A DNA stretch of 64,000 bases from Liolophura sinensis (GCF_032854445.1 NC_088302.1:32271979-32335978); one strand, 5' to 3'; counted from the stretch's first letter, positions 24,604 to 38,540 are shown. Made by a program: numbers and translations. The notes: a model not told the origin generated them from the sequence alone.

Positions 24604-25366
24604 AGACAGATCTAGCGCCATGCATACTGAAACAGTCAACATCATTTTCTGTTCAGTAACTGCGCATAACATGGTCATATGATCGTGTTGGCGTACAGCA
24701 TAGCATTCAACTAACTTAGTTTAAAATAAAAAAATCCTCACTCGTAACAAATGTCATCTGATAACTCCTGTGTCATTTCGTAATATCACGAAGAAGTCTT
24801 TAACATACCCAAAGACCTGTCCCCTGATCGGCACGTTACAGCGAGGCTACACGGTACTTTCATACATGTAATTAAATAAGAATTAACAGTTAAAACGGTT
24901 ATGGCCGTACATAGACAAATCCATGGACACAAGTACATGGCCAATAACATAAGCATTCATCTTTCATATCAAGGAGTAAAAGCTGTCATCCTCACATTAA
25001 CACAATAAAATAAATTACAAAAACACATGTAAACATACCCAAATGTGGAACAAGCCACCCAAGTTTAAGGACAAGGTTTGGAATGTAAAAAAAGGATGTA
25101 AAGTTAAATACATTAAAACTCTATTCAATACACATGTAAATACATGCAATACCGAGATTTTTAGTCAATCTAATAAACATTTCAAAGCCATAATTAATTT
25201 TAAATGACCATTCCTACTCTGCAGTCAAAGGCTATCTGTAAATTTCTACAACCTCAAAAAGTCATTGGTTAATTTTTGTATATGATCCATGATTACAAAC
25301 TTGTACAAATTCGTTGAACTTCATAACTTGTAAACTTATGAGTAGGAACGGCATCCTTAACACAGC

Positions 25367-28300
25367 TTAAAGTGAGCTTATTTTCTCAGCAATAAGGCAC
25401 CAATTAGCGTGATCAAAATACGAGTTGACAATGTTTAAAATAGGCACATGCACTGTGATAAGCTCTTCCAGTTCCCCCTCTCTGAACACGTGATAGTACC
25501 TCTGACAGGAGGAGCCCTGAGTAACAGCTGGGGGTTTCCCAAAACTTTCTCCTGATTCCTTCCTAGACAGATTCGTCAGACAGGTTGACATGCTGGTGGT
25601 AAAGTCTTCAAACACTTCATCCATGCTGGATTCCACAGTTCCACCCGAACAATGATTAACAGGCTTTTCAGCTGGGTAAGACACATCTTGCCTGTGTTCA
25701 CCAGTGCTGAAACTTTCGCCTTTTCTTGCTTCTTTTGTCCCTTTCACTACCAGTTCTTTGGGCTGCCTGCCTCTGGACTCGAGACCATTCTGAGACGTAC
25801 TATATGGATTGCCATTATCATCTAAACATCTGGGTTTCTCACATGCCGAGCTGACATGGGCCCCATTATTATAAATAGTACTAGAATTATCTATCATGCA
25901 ACCATTCTTTTCTTTCTTGTGTAATTTTCTACCTACAGACGCACGCGGCTCCGGATCGTCAATTGAACAGAGACTTCCTTTCAACTGACTGCTGCCGGGA
26001 AATTCCCGCACTACGAATTCCCTGCAGAGGACATCTTGCTGCTGTTGAGCATTGGTTAGACTGCAGAAAGACTTAAAGCTCTTCAAGTCCTGTTCCACAT
26101 CCTTGACACAACTCTTGTAGTAGTCACGCCACACTGAAGACAACTGGTCTTGTGAAGTCTTTGCATCATAATCTGAATCATTATCCATGCTTCTGGACTT
26201 TCCCATGATCAAAGTTTTGAGTCTGTCTAACAATGAAGGCTCTTGTTTCGCTATGGTGGGTGATCGGGTTTGGTTGTTGTTTCTGCACACGGTTAATACT
26301 GCGGCAGCCTGTTGTTTATGACAAAACTGTTCTTTAATACTGGCTTGTTTTGTGTGCAAAGAAGACTTTGCTTCTTGCGTACCATCACCAGGCCTCTCAT
26401 GGGTCAAGGGTTTTGGACTACAACTGAGCACCATCTTGTTCTTGTCTTGGGGGAAACACTGAGGAATTTGTGTTGCACTGGAATGATTGTCACAACAATT
26501 AAGTGCCTGATCACAATGACGAGGAAGCTTTTTGTCCTTTGTAAAGGAAGGACAGATCTTGTTCTGACATGATGTGATATGTCGTGAAGCCTCCAATTTC
26601 ATTGGAATGCTTCTTCGTTGAGTGTTGTAAGAAATGGTGGTCTGCCTCCGGCAATTTTGAGAAGGACTAATGCCTGCCGTGTGCCGATGAAGGAGATGCA
26701 AAGATGAGGGTCGAACAGGCGGATTCTGTGGCTTTTGGACACCAGCAGAACCTTTCGAGGAATCCCATTCAACAGTATTTGAAAATACACCACATGTTGT
26801 ACTGCATGGAAAAGCTTTTGATGCTTTACGAGACTGTCTTAACCTACAACTAGTACAAAGGCTTTCACAATGTCTACAACTAGATGAGGATTCTTTTTCA
26901 GAGCACGGGCATGTATCATGACTGGCATTCACATGTTCTGCTTCCACATCTGCGGAGTGATTACCACTGACCGTCATAGATGAAGACACTGGAGAATTAG
27001 TAACTTCTAAGCATCCATTCTGCTGGATACCCTGTTCTGACGAGGTCGTCTCAGAGGTGAAAGTTTTGATGGACTGATTCTGATTGGTTAATAAGATTCC
27101 ATCTGTGTCAGCTACATCCCCTACTGCATCATCCTCACTCACAGAACTTGTACTGGAAAAGTCTGAGCCAGTTCCTGCTGAGGATTTGCTGGTTGCTGAA
27201 ACATTATAAACCTAGCTGATGCCTACTCAATAACATAAAACAGAGTTACGAAGATGCATATACATGTGCCAACTGGTCAAAACCCAAATCTCTGCAATAA
27301 ATGGGATGTTATCCTGTGGTATCACACTATGATTAATTATGGTTATGATAGATGGCAAAATGAGTCTCTGACAAGGTAAATAAAACATGGTCAAATTGTA
27401 TTTCACACTTCCAGGTGATAATGTTCAGTTAGAAAAGCCAAGCAAAGGCAGGACTTTAGCTAATAAAGAGTATTTAAGATTTATTTATAAATCTGATTGG
27501 TGTTTAATGCCATACTCAAGAAGATTTAACTTGCATAATAGTAGTTATGGGTGGAGGAAATTGGTGAAAGTGCCCTTCAGACATTGTCAGGTGCAGGGAG
27601 ATTTATTCATTTGATTGGTGTTTTATGCCGTACTCAAGAATATTTCACTTATACGATATATATATTATTATATATGGTGGGAGGAAATCGGGCAGAGCCC
27701 GGTGGAAACCCATGACCATCCGCAGGTTGTTAGCAGACCTTCCCAAGTACGGCCGGAGGGGAAGGGAAGGAGGGAGGGAGGGAGGGACTACAGTGAATTA
27801 ATTACATGCACAATTATTATAACCGTCAATTTCATCAAGTATAACATTACAGTGGTAGTATCCTAGAAGCTTGGGTGGTTCAGATATCGGAATTCATTTA
27901 GTGTGGCCTTAATAAGACTAAATTTGTTTAATATTATTGATCAATTAATTTTTCATATGACTGGAGCACAAAGCAGTTTTTCATATCACTTGTACAACGT
28001 CAGTCAGATTTCTTTGTGCAGGAAAACGGAGTACCCTGAGTACATGGGCGTCTTTCACCATGTAAGTGAGTGAGTGAGTGAGTACTTGGGGTTTAACGTG
28101 GTACTCAATAATTTTTCAGTCATATGATGACGAAGGAATCCTTAGGGTGTATGTAATGTGCCTCCTTATTGCAGGACGGATTTCCACTGCTCTTTTATCT
28201 AGTGCTGCTTCACTGAGACAACTTAACGATGTAACTGACAGAATATCCTGACTTAAAGCCCCATGCCACCAAGCAAAAGCTGGATTCAGTCAGACTTATC

Positions 28301-31300
28301 TCTAATTAACAAATTAGACAATGAATCCAATGATAAGGGGGTGTTTACAAAGAAGAATTTTCTATGCCAATGATGTCATTATATACAAAATAAAACTGAA
28401 ACTTCTGTTGCTAGCATTTAGTCACCCTCAATCTTGCTAAATACAGCACATCTTGAAAATTCTCTTTACTTACCCCTTTTGCGATGAAATTTTGTTGGTT
28501 TATTCCATGGAACCAAAACATCCTGTCCATCAAACTATAAATAAAGATACATTTAATCAGTACAAGCACATCATGCTATGGAAACAGGGCATCATGCAAT
28601 GTACATATATATAAGGCCTTTCTCACAACATTAACATATTTACGTATTTCATCAGTGATTTTAGATACGCTCAAGAGTATTATCGACAACAGTGATGAAA
28701 AATTTCTATATGGAATAAAGTAAAGGCTCTTTCATGGAGAAGTTATACTATAAGTAGCCTTGCTTTCAGCTACATGTATATTCCATTTTCTGAATAGAGT
28801 TAGCTTAAAATTACAAGGCCATTCAAACACTGAGAGGCGCCAACTCTTCTAATGTGCTAGATCCTTAATTGATTTCCTTAATAACATCTGCTTACAAGTG
28901 CAGCTTAACTTGGAAATCTATTTCAAGTAACCACTGAGAGAAAATCAGAAGAAGAAAAAGTTAAAACAAATCACTTTAATATTGATTTCCACTATAAATG
29001 AAACTGGATTCAAAAACAAGAGTGAAATCCACAATACCCGGCGGTGTTTTTGCTCGAAGGCCCAGACACATATCATGATTTTGCCCCCAGGACGGATGAT
29101 TCGAGCAAGCTCTCTCAACGCCTGTATCCTCCGATCCACAGTAGCAAAGTGATGAATGACAGCGATAGAAATAGCTGCGTCAAACACTCCATCACGATAT
29201 GGAAGCTTGAGGTTATCTGACACCATGGCGTTATAACCCCTCTGGTTAGCAATGTTCACCAAGCCTTCACAAAGATCAGACCCTAGTTTGTAAATCTTCT
29301 TGTTGATATGTAGGTATCTTCCATTACCACAGCCTATAAAACACAGATGGATACATCCTACGTGACTCTAACAAACAAATTGGATTTCAATAGAGAAATA
29401 ATTCACATCCATTTCTCTCAAACAAAAGAAATTCTGATTTCGGGCAGTACACGGATCAGTTCCCTAGCCCTTGTATACATTTCCAATACAAGTACACTGT
29501 ATTTTCCAAGAGTAATGTCAACTTAATATTCTGTGGTAAAATGCATGAGCATTCCTTTTCTTCACACAAGAACAAAATCGTCCTTGTTTCTCTTCTATGT
29601 GTGACATTTATTTATTTATTTATTTATTTACTAGACTAATGTTTTATCACACTCAAGAATATTTCACTCAAACGATGACAGCCAATTTCATTTATGGTGG
29701 AAGGAAACCCATGACCAGGTTGTTGAAAGGACCTTCTCATGATGCGCGACATAAATAACTAATCCCATTAAAGTACCAGTGTCCAGATTTAGCTACTTGT
29801 CCTACGTATAAAGATTATAACCTGTTTAACAGTGTGTTACCAGGAGGGTCTCTGAGAAACCTAATTATCATTTTAAATCTATCAAGCCGCCCTCCCAGTA
29901 AAGCTTAGCAGGTGACATTACAGATGGCCAACCCAAGTCTAGATGGCCTATATAACCTGGGAATTCGTGTTACACAGAAGCAAATATTCCTTTGCATCAA
30001 TTTGAACCCTTTGTGGACGACGTTGAAGTTACGATTTATGATCTGACATCTCTAGTCTGACTTCGGATTCCGTGTTTTCAGACAATGAATTTAATCTTTG
30101 TCCAGGCATTTACAACCGGACTAACAAGCTACAGCTTTATCCTGTGTTACATCGAAGGTCTACATTTTGTGTGTATATAAGATTTAATATTTACTATTCT
30201 TTCATTCTCTCTGCTTCACAATAAATATTATAGTATTCCCCATGTGGATTTACTTCAAAAATGGGCTCGAAGGAATTTTCGTGAATTTACTCAAGGCAAT
30301 ACTGAAAAAAGATTCTTACAACTGTTTAATTTTCCTAGTTATATTATGGCCGGAATTATTCAAGCACCTTAAACAGGTATTATGAAGGGGGCTTTAATCC
30401 TCTTTTGTTTCCTGTGGTGTCGCTAATCCTTGTAATCTGGATCAGAGATTAAAATAATGGGGGACATATTACCACTTTGTAAGATTACTTTCGCACCTAC
30501 CCTGAGCAGTATTCAAAGAGATATCACTTGTTTTCACACCTTTGATGAGTAATTTTAATCAACCACCAGTATTTCAAAGCCAGTCAGTAATTCTTGAAAA
30601 TGCAGTAAAGCAACATGATTAGTTTTGCATTGTTTTCGGTTTAAATCGTCCTCTGAAGCAGTTAGAAACCACTAGCATTGCCGCAGCGCTCAAATTTCCA
30701 TTGCGTTGTTGTACACAGTTACACAATATGTTAGAAGCTCACTCACTGGTCCACAGGAAAGACACAGCCAATGGGATAGCATGTATCAAGGTGACATTCA
30801 GTGGAAACCACCACGCATGGTTGTGTCTACTTTTCTTTCACTTTACCAGCAGACCGAAGATTGATCAAACTAATGACGAATGAACTTCCACTTTGTTTTA
30901 CATCCACCAAACCCTATCATCAGAGTTTATATACATATATTTAAAGCCTAATTTTTCCTTCCTGCTGTTAAAATTTAGCTGCCCGCCAGGATTTCTTATC
31001 CCAACTCCTGCCAGCTCGGCAAAGATTTGGCTGAGTTTGGTTGGTTTAAAACCCTTCTGTCTTATGGCGTGAATCCACCTTTTCCTGAGGACTAAATCGT
31101 CTGGAAACTTGAAAAAGCTAACTCCAGGGTTCTTTGACAACCTGTTTTTACAACCGTGTGCGGAACGGTAAACCATTTTTTGGAGAAATTTGATATGCTT
31201 GTTGTCACTTGTGTGGCTTTTTAACACTGAACTAAATGGCAAAGCTCTGACAGCTCGTAAAGGTTGGACTTGTATGACGTCATTCGGCGGAGACTGCCGA

Positions 31301-31699
31301 GTGTTAGCAAAAAAAAATGTATAAACCCAGCCTCATTATCTGGTGATTTTAACGCCATTCTACTATATACAGAGGTAGCTAATTATGCATAAATAACCAT
31401 AATGAATTTGGACACTAATCCTTTAAATGCTATTAAATGTGATGTTTCACAAAAACTTTTATGAAAAGTATAAAAACTTTTTTCCAATACTGCAAACTCA
31501 TCTTTTATCATGACATTTTCAAACACTTACCGACATCTGCCACCAATGATCCTGGCTCTAGCTCTTTAAGAAACTGACGAACTTTGGGCCAGGCTTTGTG
31601 CCTGATGTCTGTAAAGTGAGCAGCTATCTGATCATACACCTCGGACACATGCCGTCTCTCCAACTCCCGGAGGTCTTCTGGGAGAGCACGGGCGGCCAT
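25367..31699 (-). CDS. TRMT9B: tRNA methyltransferase 9B-like protein (TRMT9B/KIAA1456), complete, 4 exons
   Basis: Exons 31699-31531, 29333-29038, 28534-28474 and 27195-25367 join in one frame to 784 residues plus TAA. The N-terminus (LRELERRHVSEVYDQIAAHF, then KAWPKVRQFL) is the TRM9/ALKBH8 methyltransferase start. VADVGCGNGRYL (53-64) is the SAM-binding motif I; SIAVIHHFAT (112-121), RPGGKIMICVWAFEQKHRR and QDVLVPWN follow as in TRMT9B. The fold's last strands come only at the C-terminus: RYYHVFREGEL at 741, then HANWCLIAEK. Between them lie about 560 mostly polar, probably disordered residues, making it much longer than the human protein (about 450). This insert has a Cys patch (C271, C273, C282, C285, C289, C292), like the Cys-rich stretch at the same place in human TRMT9B. 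TRM9 relatives modify wobble uridines in tRNA; TRMT9B itself is linked to growth and synapse control. No AlkB or RRM domain is present, so it is not ALKBH8. Confidence 0.92.
27465..27775 (-). repeat. Two SINE family A copies in TRMT9B-like intron 3
   Basis: Two minus-strand copies lie end to end: an older 3' piece at about 27465-27595 and a better one at about 27600-27775 with GTACTCAAGAATATTTCACT, GGTGGGAGGAAATCGGGCAG and CATCCGCAGGTTGTTAGCAG. A GGGA-repeat run follows at 27755-27787. Confidence 0.8.
28065..28225 (-). repeat. SINE family B, 3' part with (ACTC)n tail, TRMT9B-like intron 3
   Basis: GTGAGTGAGTGAGTGAG on plus is the microsatellite tail. TTTTTCAGTCATATGATGAC, ATGTGCCTCCTTATTGCAGG and CTAGTGCTGCTTCACTGAGA match the other family B copies. 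The tRNA-like head is missing. Confidence 0.8.
29600..29750 (-). repeat. SINE family A, 3' part, TRMT9B-like intron 1
   Basis: A TTTA-repeat tail precedes CACACTCAAGAATATTTCAC, ATGGTGGAAGGAAACCCATG and a CAGGTTGTTGAAAGGACCTT block, in family A order on the minus strand. Confidence 0.75.
31015..31176 (-). pseudogene. Degenerate THAP zinc-finger fragment in TRMT9B-like intron 1
   Basis: The minus strand reads MVYRSAHGCKNRLSKNPGVS, FFKFPDDLVLRKRWIHAIRQ and KGFKPTKLSQIFAEL, which follows the THAP domain from its start to the last zinc ligands. The domain needs a C2CH zinc site, and here the first Cys is Arg and the closing Cys...His pair reads Phe and Leu, so zinc binding should be lost. An open frame continues to 30898 without recognisable content. 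It could come from a P-element-like DNA transposon or a processed host THAP gene; no terminal repeats or poly(A) tail were seen. Confidence 0.6.
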
Positions 31700-31999
31700 G
31701 TTGGTGGCTGTGTCACCTGATGACGACCATTCCTTCAGTTCCAGGCACAGCTAGCTGCCAGTACCCTCTGATCTCACTGATGTTCTGCCATATCTTTGTC
31801 CACTGGCTGTTATTGTCTACCATTTCTCCACTATCCAAAGGTCATGCATCACTGGATGATTGTTGTTTACCTATGTGAACAGCAAGAAGAGTTCATGCAT
31901 ATAAATTATCTGGATTAGTTTAATTCTTCAACCTTATCAATGGCCCCTGCCACCAATATTTTCACATTCTGAGAAAACTATGGCTGTAGAGAAATAATT

Positions 32000-33400
32000 T
32001 GCCCATTTTTAAGAAGCATACATTTTTAATGATACAAACAAGCTGTTTTTAGCATGACTTTCAGAATAATTATACGTATAAATTCCACTGAAAAAAGGTC
32101 TTTGTGGTTGAAAAGGTTGAAGATTTACAGTAGTTTAATTCAAATTACAATGCAATCACCACAGAAAAGTGATGTCCCAGGGAAATAATATGACCCAGGG
32201 TACGGTCATACATGTATGTGTATATATATATATATATATATGGTCAATCGTTAAGTTGTCCAGTTTTTGTCCTTTATATGGTTACCACAAAAGAACAAAA
32301 GAAACACTCCAAGCCCTGTGTAGTCAACAACGGTTCATTTATTATAGCTGTTACATGAAGAGTGACCAGGACTTAATGTCCTAGTCCACTCGCCAGCTCA
32401 ATCCTAACTTTTTCCTCTAGCATACAGCACTGTTTATATATGATCTCTAACATCACAAAGTTTACTTAACCAGGGGTAACTGTCGGGTTGTCATGATGAA
32501 TACAAGTTATTGTAAGTCTGAACAAATATAGTAGAGACAGAGTTGTTCCTCTTAATCTACAAACAATAGTTTTAGTGTAATTCTCAGACAATTGATAGAT
32601 TACATTCAATGTTACATGTACATACTGACTTCTTTATAAACTAATTAGGTACTGTTATGACAGTACATGTAAAATGTGTAGCAATTCTTTGACTGGTCAT
32701 CATATGTTCACAGCTTTAATACGACAATGTAGGGCTGCTTGCCTATCTTTTAACATGGCAGTATTTGTTTACAAAACTACAGGCAAGTTATCATTATTTT
32801 TGAAATATTTGACATCCAAATCAGCCAAGAAGATAATTCAGAAAATTATTCTTATCCATTATTTTTCTATATTCTATATACCACCTTATCATGAATTATT
32901 CTTGAATATGGTGTAAAACATCCGTCAAATGTACAAATGGCAGAGAAGTGAGCACAAGAGATAAACAAATCCGTCATATGATTCAGGTCCATCAGAAAGA
33001 CTTGACACGTACTTGACTGAAAACCAGTTTAGTATAGGCTAATGGTTATGACAGCATGAAAATGGCCATTCTACAGCTATAAGGCTATTGGATACAAAAG
33101 CTATCCACACTGACATGATTGAGTCTAGATGTGGATTTATGAGGTTAATTGTAGACATGGATTGAAGACTTTATGTGGCTTGTAAATAGTACAAATAATT
33201 GGAAATGTGTACATGGTTGTCAGTTTAAGTATGTTTCAGACACATTGGCGGTACAACTGTCCCGATAATGATAAGGTGTTATCAGAACATTTTAGCATGC
33301 CACAAACAACCATTAAAAGTAGTGATAAATTGTACAAATAGCACATCCTTTCAGCATCTTAGGAAAGTACACAGTTCTAAATTTCTCTACATTTCAGACG
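32000..33400. other. Gene-free stretch
   Basis: Only an AT-dinucleotide run at 32219-32242 and a weak SINE-like ending near 32865-32930 (TTCTTGAATATGGTGTAAAA) are seen. Short open frames here show no domain, splice context or similarity I recognise. Confidence 0.6.
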
Positions 33401-33404
33401 AGCT

Positions 33405-33785
33405 GATTGATTTATACATTTATTTGGCTGGTGTTTTACAGTGAATTCAAGAAAATTTCACTTCTATAACTGCAGCCAGCATTACGGTGGGAGGGAACCG
33501 AACAGAGCTTGAGGGGAACTCACGACCATAAACAACATCAACGACCTACCATTGCTGTCAGGCTTTTCTACGTACATGTATGACATGAAAAAATTGTCAC
33601 TGTATGCTATAAGCCCTCACTTTATCCACTCATCTTGAATGATTTATTTCTTTATTTATCTATACACCTTAGTCTGAATGTTTCATTTTATGTGACAGTG
33701 GTCAAGTTTATGGACAGAAAAAAATAGCCAGCTCAACAAATACTCAAACCCAGCCTGACCAAAATTTGTAGCTATGCACTACAGT
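33405..33785 (-). repeat. Two SINE family A copies
   Basis: The first (33405-33560) has GCCAGCATTACGGTGGGAGG and a GGTGTTTTACAGTGAATTCA block; the second (33640-33785) is older, with TTTATTTATC tail and AATGTTTCATTTTATGTGAC. Both are read on minus and lack clear tRNA-like heads. Confidence 0.65.
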
Positions 33786-34224
33786 ATAAATGAAAAGGTA
33801 CCAAATAAAAGCAAAGTGTACAGTTTGGTACAGAACATGAAGAAAGATATGCCAAAAAAATTGGAACAAAATTTTCATTTTTGAGGCATATTTTATGCTT
33901 TCTAATAATATTAGAAACATAAGTAAACATTATTGTGGACGTTATGTATGTTACCTTCTATGTTTAAGGGTGACCTATGCCATCAGGGATTCCTTATGCC
34001 TGCATCGCCACCTACCAGCTGCCTGTAAGAGAAAAGACAAAATAAATAATACTGACATTCAGCATTTCACCTATTTTAACATACAGATGTCTGTAAAAGG
34101 AAACAAAATACATACATGTATACACGATATTCATGATATCGTATATTTTAATACATTTATGAAAACATTACTCCAAGTGCGAGAGTGAAAATCTGATGTA
34201 CATGCATGTAGCTCAGTAGCTTTT

Positions 34225-34410
34225 ATGGTTTAATATGTATGTATGTATGTATGTACGTATGTATGTATGTATGTATGTGTGTATGGGTTTTTCAGTCATA
34301 TGGAAATGAAGAACATACTGCATTTTCTTGTGGCAGGGTAAGGCCTTGCAGCCAAAGTGCCGAGTGAGTTAGCAACAAGTACCATTTTTATCCAGGTCTA
34401 GTGATTTCGA
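34225..34410 (-). repeat. SINE family B copy with (TATG)n tail
   Basis: About twelve GTAT repeats (34232-34285) adjoin TTTTTCAGTCATATGGAAAT, TTTTCTTGTGGCAGGGTAAG and CAACAAGTACCATTTTTATC. It is closest to the 6540-6900 copy and differs in tail motif from the ACTC-tailed copies. Confidence 0.7.
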
Positions 34411-37400
34411 GACTTTAAAAGATTTCAACTACGGCATTACATGTACTACAGACCATTTCCCTTCTTAATACGCAGGTTTCGAGATACAATACGACAACAG
34501 AATGACATTCCTTGTAACATGAAGTCACCTTTCTTCAGTTTTACAACAAATCATATATAGTGGGCAGGGTCAATCTGCCAATTTCAACACAGAGTAGTTA
34601 TACAGAATACAGAAAACTAATTAAACAGGATCAGATTTATCTTTAGAATGAGATTCCTGGGAAGGGTAGGGTATCAGTTATTGAGAAAATAATCATATCC
34701 CAGCAGTAATTTTACCTAAACTCAAATACTGCCATGTTAAAAGATAGGCAAGTAGCCCTACCATGCTGTAAAGTAGAGACGTCAGTTTGCACTGGGACAT
34801 CTCTCTGTGGTTGTAATGGCATAATTCAGAAACTGGGATTTCTGAGATTGTAAGGACGATCAATGGTAAGATAATGTATATAACTATGTAGTGTGTACAC
34901 TGTACACAAAGTTCAGTATCATAATGACATATTAATTTCATCCCAAAGCAGCTGATGACACTCCCATGTGGTCATGGTGGTATATGTGCTGGCTATAAAG
35001 ATCACCAATGTTCTCAAGAGCAAATAATTCTATGTCTCTTAATTGTTAATGTAAAACCAGGCACAATGCACCTAATGTACTGGACACAGTAGTAAATGTA
35101 TAACTGACGTAGGAGTTTCAAGACCTACATGCACTCTACAGCCATACCAGCAGTTCTAAGAGGAAGTAGATTAAATTTTCAAAATGATATAAACGGAAAG
35201 GAACAGTACTAACACCATGCTTGAAACCATCGAATGTCCTCTAAAACCAAAAAATTTGGTCCTTCCATGAAATTTGCTAGGAGATTTTGCTAGAATGACA
35301 TAATAAAATTCCACTGTGTCCACCTTGAAGACAGCAATGTGGTCAATTCTCTTGGGCACTATTTTGTTTCCCCTATTTTAATTTCAGTGGAAATCCTGAT
35401 GTTCTTGCAGAGAATTGTATCATCTTAACATCAAAATGAGACATTCACGTGCCAAATTACTATCATTTGAGAGTACGATATCATTTGTGGCTGTACTCAG
35501 TGATGGGTGATGACTGATGATATACATGCGTTTTTGCCTCATATGATGTCACGCAAAAGTGGAAGTGACAGAAACGTAATGTTTCACTGAAATTATACCA
35601 TGCTCCAAAACTTGCAAAAAGAGGCACTGAGACAATGCAAATTTGTTATAAACTAGGGAAGTAGTGCAGAGTAACTCAATTCTTGCTCATCCCTAAACAT
35701 TTCTAAGGATTTTTAAAACGCACAGCATCTGACATCATAAACTTAACAGTCTCAAAACACCTTCACCTCAATTCCGTATGTTGCATGTTTCTGTTTTTCT
35801 AAAACCAACTGGGTTGTACCAGATTCTTTTCACCCATGATATTTACTTCTTCTAATAATGATCTAATTTCTTTTTTTAAATGTTTTTGCTATATATAGCA
35901 GTATTTAACTAACAATAAAGTAACAGTCAAGTTAACAGGAAAAGAAAACTGAATATACTTTAATAGGATACACCAGCCCAGGGGGTCAGTGGCAAGTAAT
36001 TGTGACCACACTACTATACATTCAGTGTATGTCTTGACTGTGTGCCAGCCCAGCACGACGACCAAAAAGCCTCTTTTTTCTCTCAAAAAAGCCATAATGC
36101 TGGCTGACGTTAAACACCAATATTAAATATTAAACACCAATCAAATAAATAAATCTTATGTGTGAGATCTCACTTATTATTATTGCAATAATTTCTGAAC
36201 AAAGCAACTACTAAATCATAAAATTTCCAATAGATGACAAGATATAATCATACATTCATGCTGGGTTTAGGCTTGATTTCTATCCAAGATCAGACCACTA
36301 CAATAATTGCACAAACTCTAAAAGACCTAAAATTTCGTCCTAAAAGTTCCTTTTTAAAGGCACATAAATGTCACAAAATACTATTTCTGGAGCTAAATCT
36401 AACAATTTTTCAGCAGAATATCATCCTATTTTCTAAGAAAACCTGAAAAAATCTTTTTAAACTAAACAGACCACTCAGAATCAGGAAATGGTCAAGTTAG
36501 TCATGGAGGAAACCTATGGTCAAAATATATGGTATACACCTACAATGCACTAGACCAGCATATATACTGTATACCAAATAGGCATGCATATATATACATA
36601 TATTAATACTACAGTACAGGTATTTACCTGATTTTATAAAATCAGAAACTGTTATTCTTGAATGTATAGATATGCCTCAAATAACAGCCACTCAGTGGGA
36701 GTAAACAATCATATTCATGTCTGATGTCATGTACATAATCAATAACACATGTAGCCCTCATGTAATATTTCTGTCTATATTGTCATGCTTAGGAGGGTGC
36801 ACAATAATACTACTGGGTAATCTTACCACTACATGTAGGTATATATATATATATATCTAATTAGCCCTAGGATACATTCTGTATGACAGATATTTTTCAA
36901 TAAAATAAATTACACGTACAATGTACTAGCCCAAATATGTATGCATACAATCATAATTACCTCATACTGCCACCGGGCACAGTTTCTTTAGAGTAAACTC
37001 TGATGTGAAAACATCAGGATCTGAGGCCAACAGTCAATATGATCACAGTCTCAGCATGTAGCCTCTGTTCCTGACGCAATAAGAGGTCTGCCACTAGTGG
37101 CCTGACAGTCCCAGAAAGCGATTCCGATTAATACAATTCCTTGACATCAATACATGTCAGCGTGCAATTCATCATAGGCTAAATATAATAATTTTTGATG
37201 TCTTCTATTCTCCACAAATTCTGATTTTGAAGTACGAGTTGGACGTTTTTTCTCTATTTCACTCAAATGTATAAGGTTGACATATTGTAAGCGCTCCTGG
37301 ACAGCCTGAGAAAATTGTCTGGATTATTCCATACAAGTGCAATATAAATGTCTGCAGATGTAGCAGAGCAGTTTCCTGTTGTGTACAGTCTGACAGCTTG

Positions 37401-38389
37401 CCATTCACTTGTACATGCTCATCTGTAAACTGGCATCAATCAAACTTGAATCCCCAAGAAGAGCTTGTACAGTGAGTACAATGTACACTTTCTAATGCCT
37501 TATTCTGTTAAGTAACAAGATCCAACAAAACAACTCACACTCAAGTTATGACTTGTAAGTGTATACAGTAGGCACATATCAGCTTAGCTTTCTAAACACA
37601 ACAATGTATTTTAATACTAGATATATAATATACATGTAATAAAGCCACATTTCACATTCCATTCATGTACTTTATATTTAAATTCCTCACAATCAAAAGA
37701 TATGAAGTAATCCTACAGCTTCCAGGCATTTGTAGGCATAAACATTTGTACAGTACACCATACTCACCCTATTGCATGTACAGATACACGCAACAGCAGT
37801 TAATACCAAGCCTGTGGCTCACACTGTACAAAAGCCAAGGGCAGCTTGTATGCCTGAGCGCTGAACAGGTATAATCCTTACAGGAGGAGACAGCTCCAAA
37901 TATGGCCTGGCTTGTGGTGTTGCCAGCACAGGGCAGGTGAACAGCTTCTGATCATTTGTAACACTCTACAGGGTCAACACCAGGGAAGTCTGGCAGAACA
38001 CCCTAGAGGATATCATGTTAATCAATCAAAATCTGTACCTGGCCGTGGTTCATTAGGCTTCTTGCACAGATACCTTGTGATGTGCTGGCCAGCTGACAGA
38101 ACACCACCTGCCAAGCATGTGTTACACAAGCTACTGGGTATTCTAATTAATGAGCAGTCTTCAGGTCAGTGCTGTCCACTGCCTGTTAATTTAAGCGGTC
38201 AGTGAATGAGCACATAGGTGTGTCTGCATAGGCTGACAAGCTTGGGGCTGTTAAATAATGGACAGCATATTATGCAACAATTAACTAGCTAAATGCGAGA
38301 AATTTCTGAAAATCTAAAAAAAGAAAAGGTTTACTTTCTTCAGTTTTTATGCATCATCTTCTGGTCATTCTCAAGTGAATACAACTATG
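34411..38389. other. Gene-free stretch with one SINE fragment
   Basis: Apart from a short family A tail at 36085-36150 (CATAATGCTGGCTGACG, AAACACCAATCAAATAAAT) and a TA run at 36839-36856, nothing is recognised. Open frames of 60-97 codons near 34.7, 35.2, 36.2 and 37.9 kb lack domains and codon consistency. Confidence 0.6.
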
Positions 38390-38540
38390 CTCATTTATTT
38401 ATTTACTTATTTATTCCATTTTCATTTAGAATGCCACACATAAAAATGTTTCACTTATATGATAATGATTAGTTTTATGAACGAAGAAAACTTGGGGTAA
38501 ACCAGTGCCCTTGGGCAAGTTATTAGCAAACTGTGGACAT
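38390..38540 (-). repeat. SINE family A, old 3' copy
   Basis: TTTATTTATTTACTTATTTA tail, then AAAATGTTTCACTTATATGA and a diverged AACTTGGGGTAAACC block, in family A minus-strand order. Confidence 0.6.

Noticed and set aside
37665-38205. Open frames of 69 and 97 codons
   Set aside because: No domain, no splice context and ordinary composition for random AT-rich DNA.
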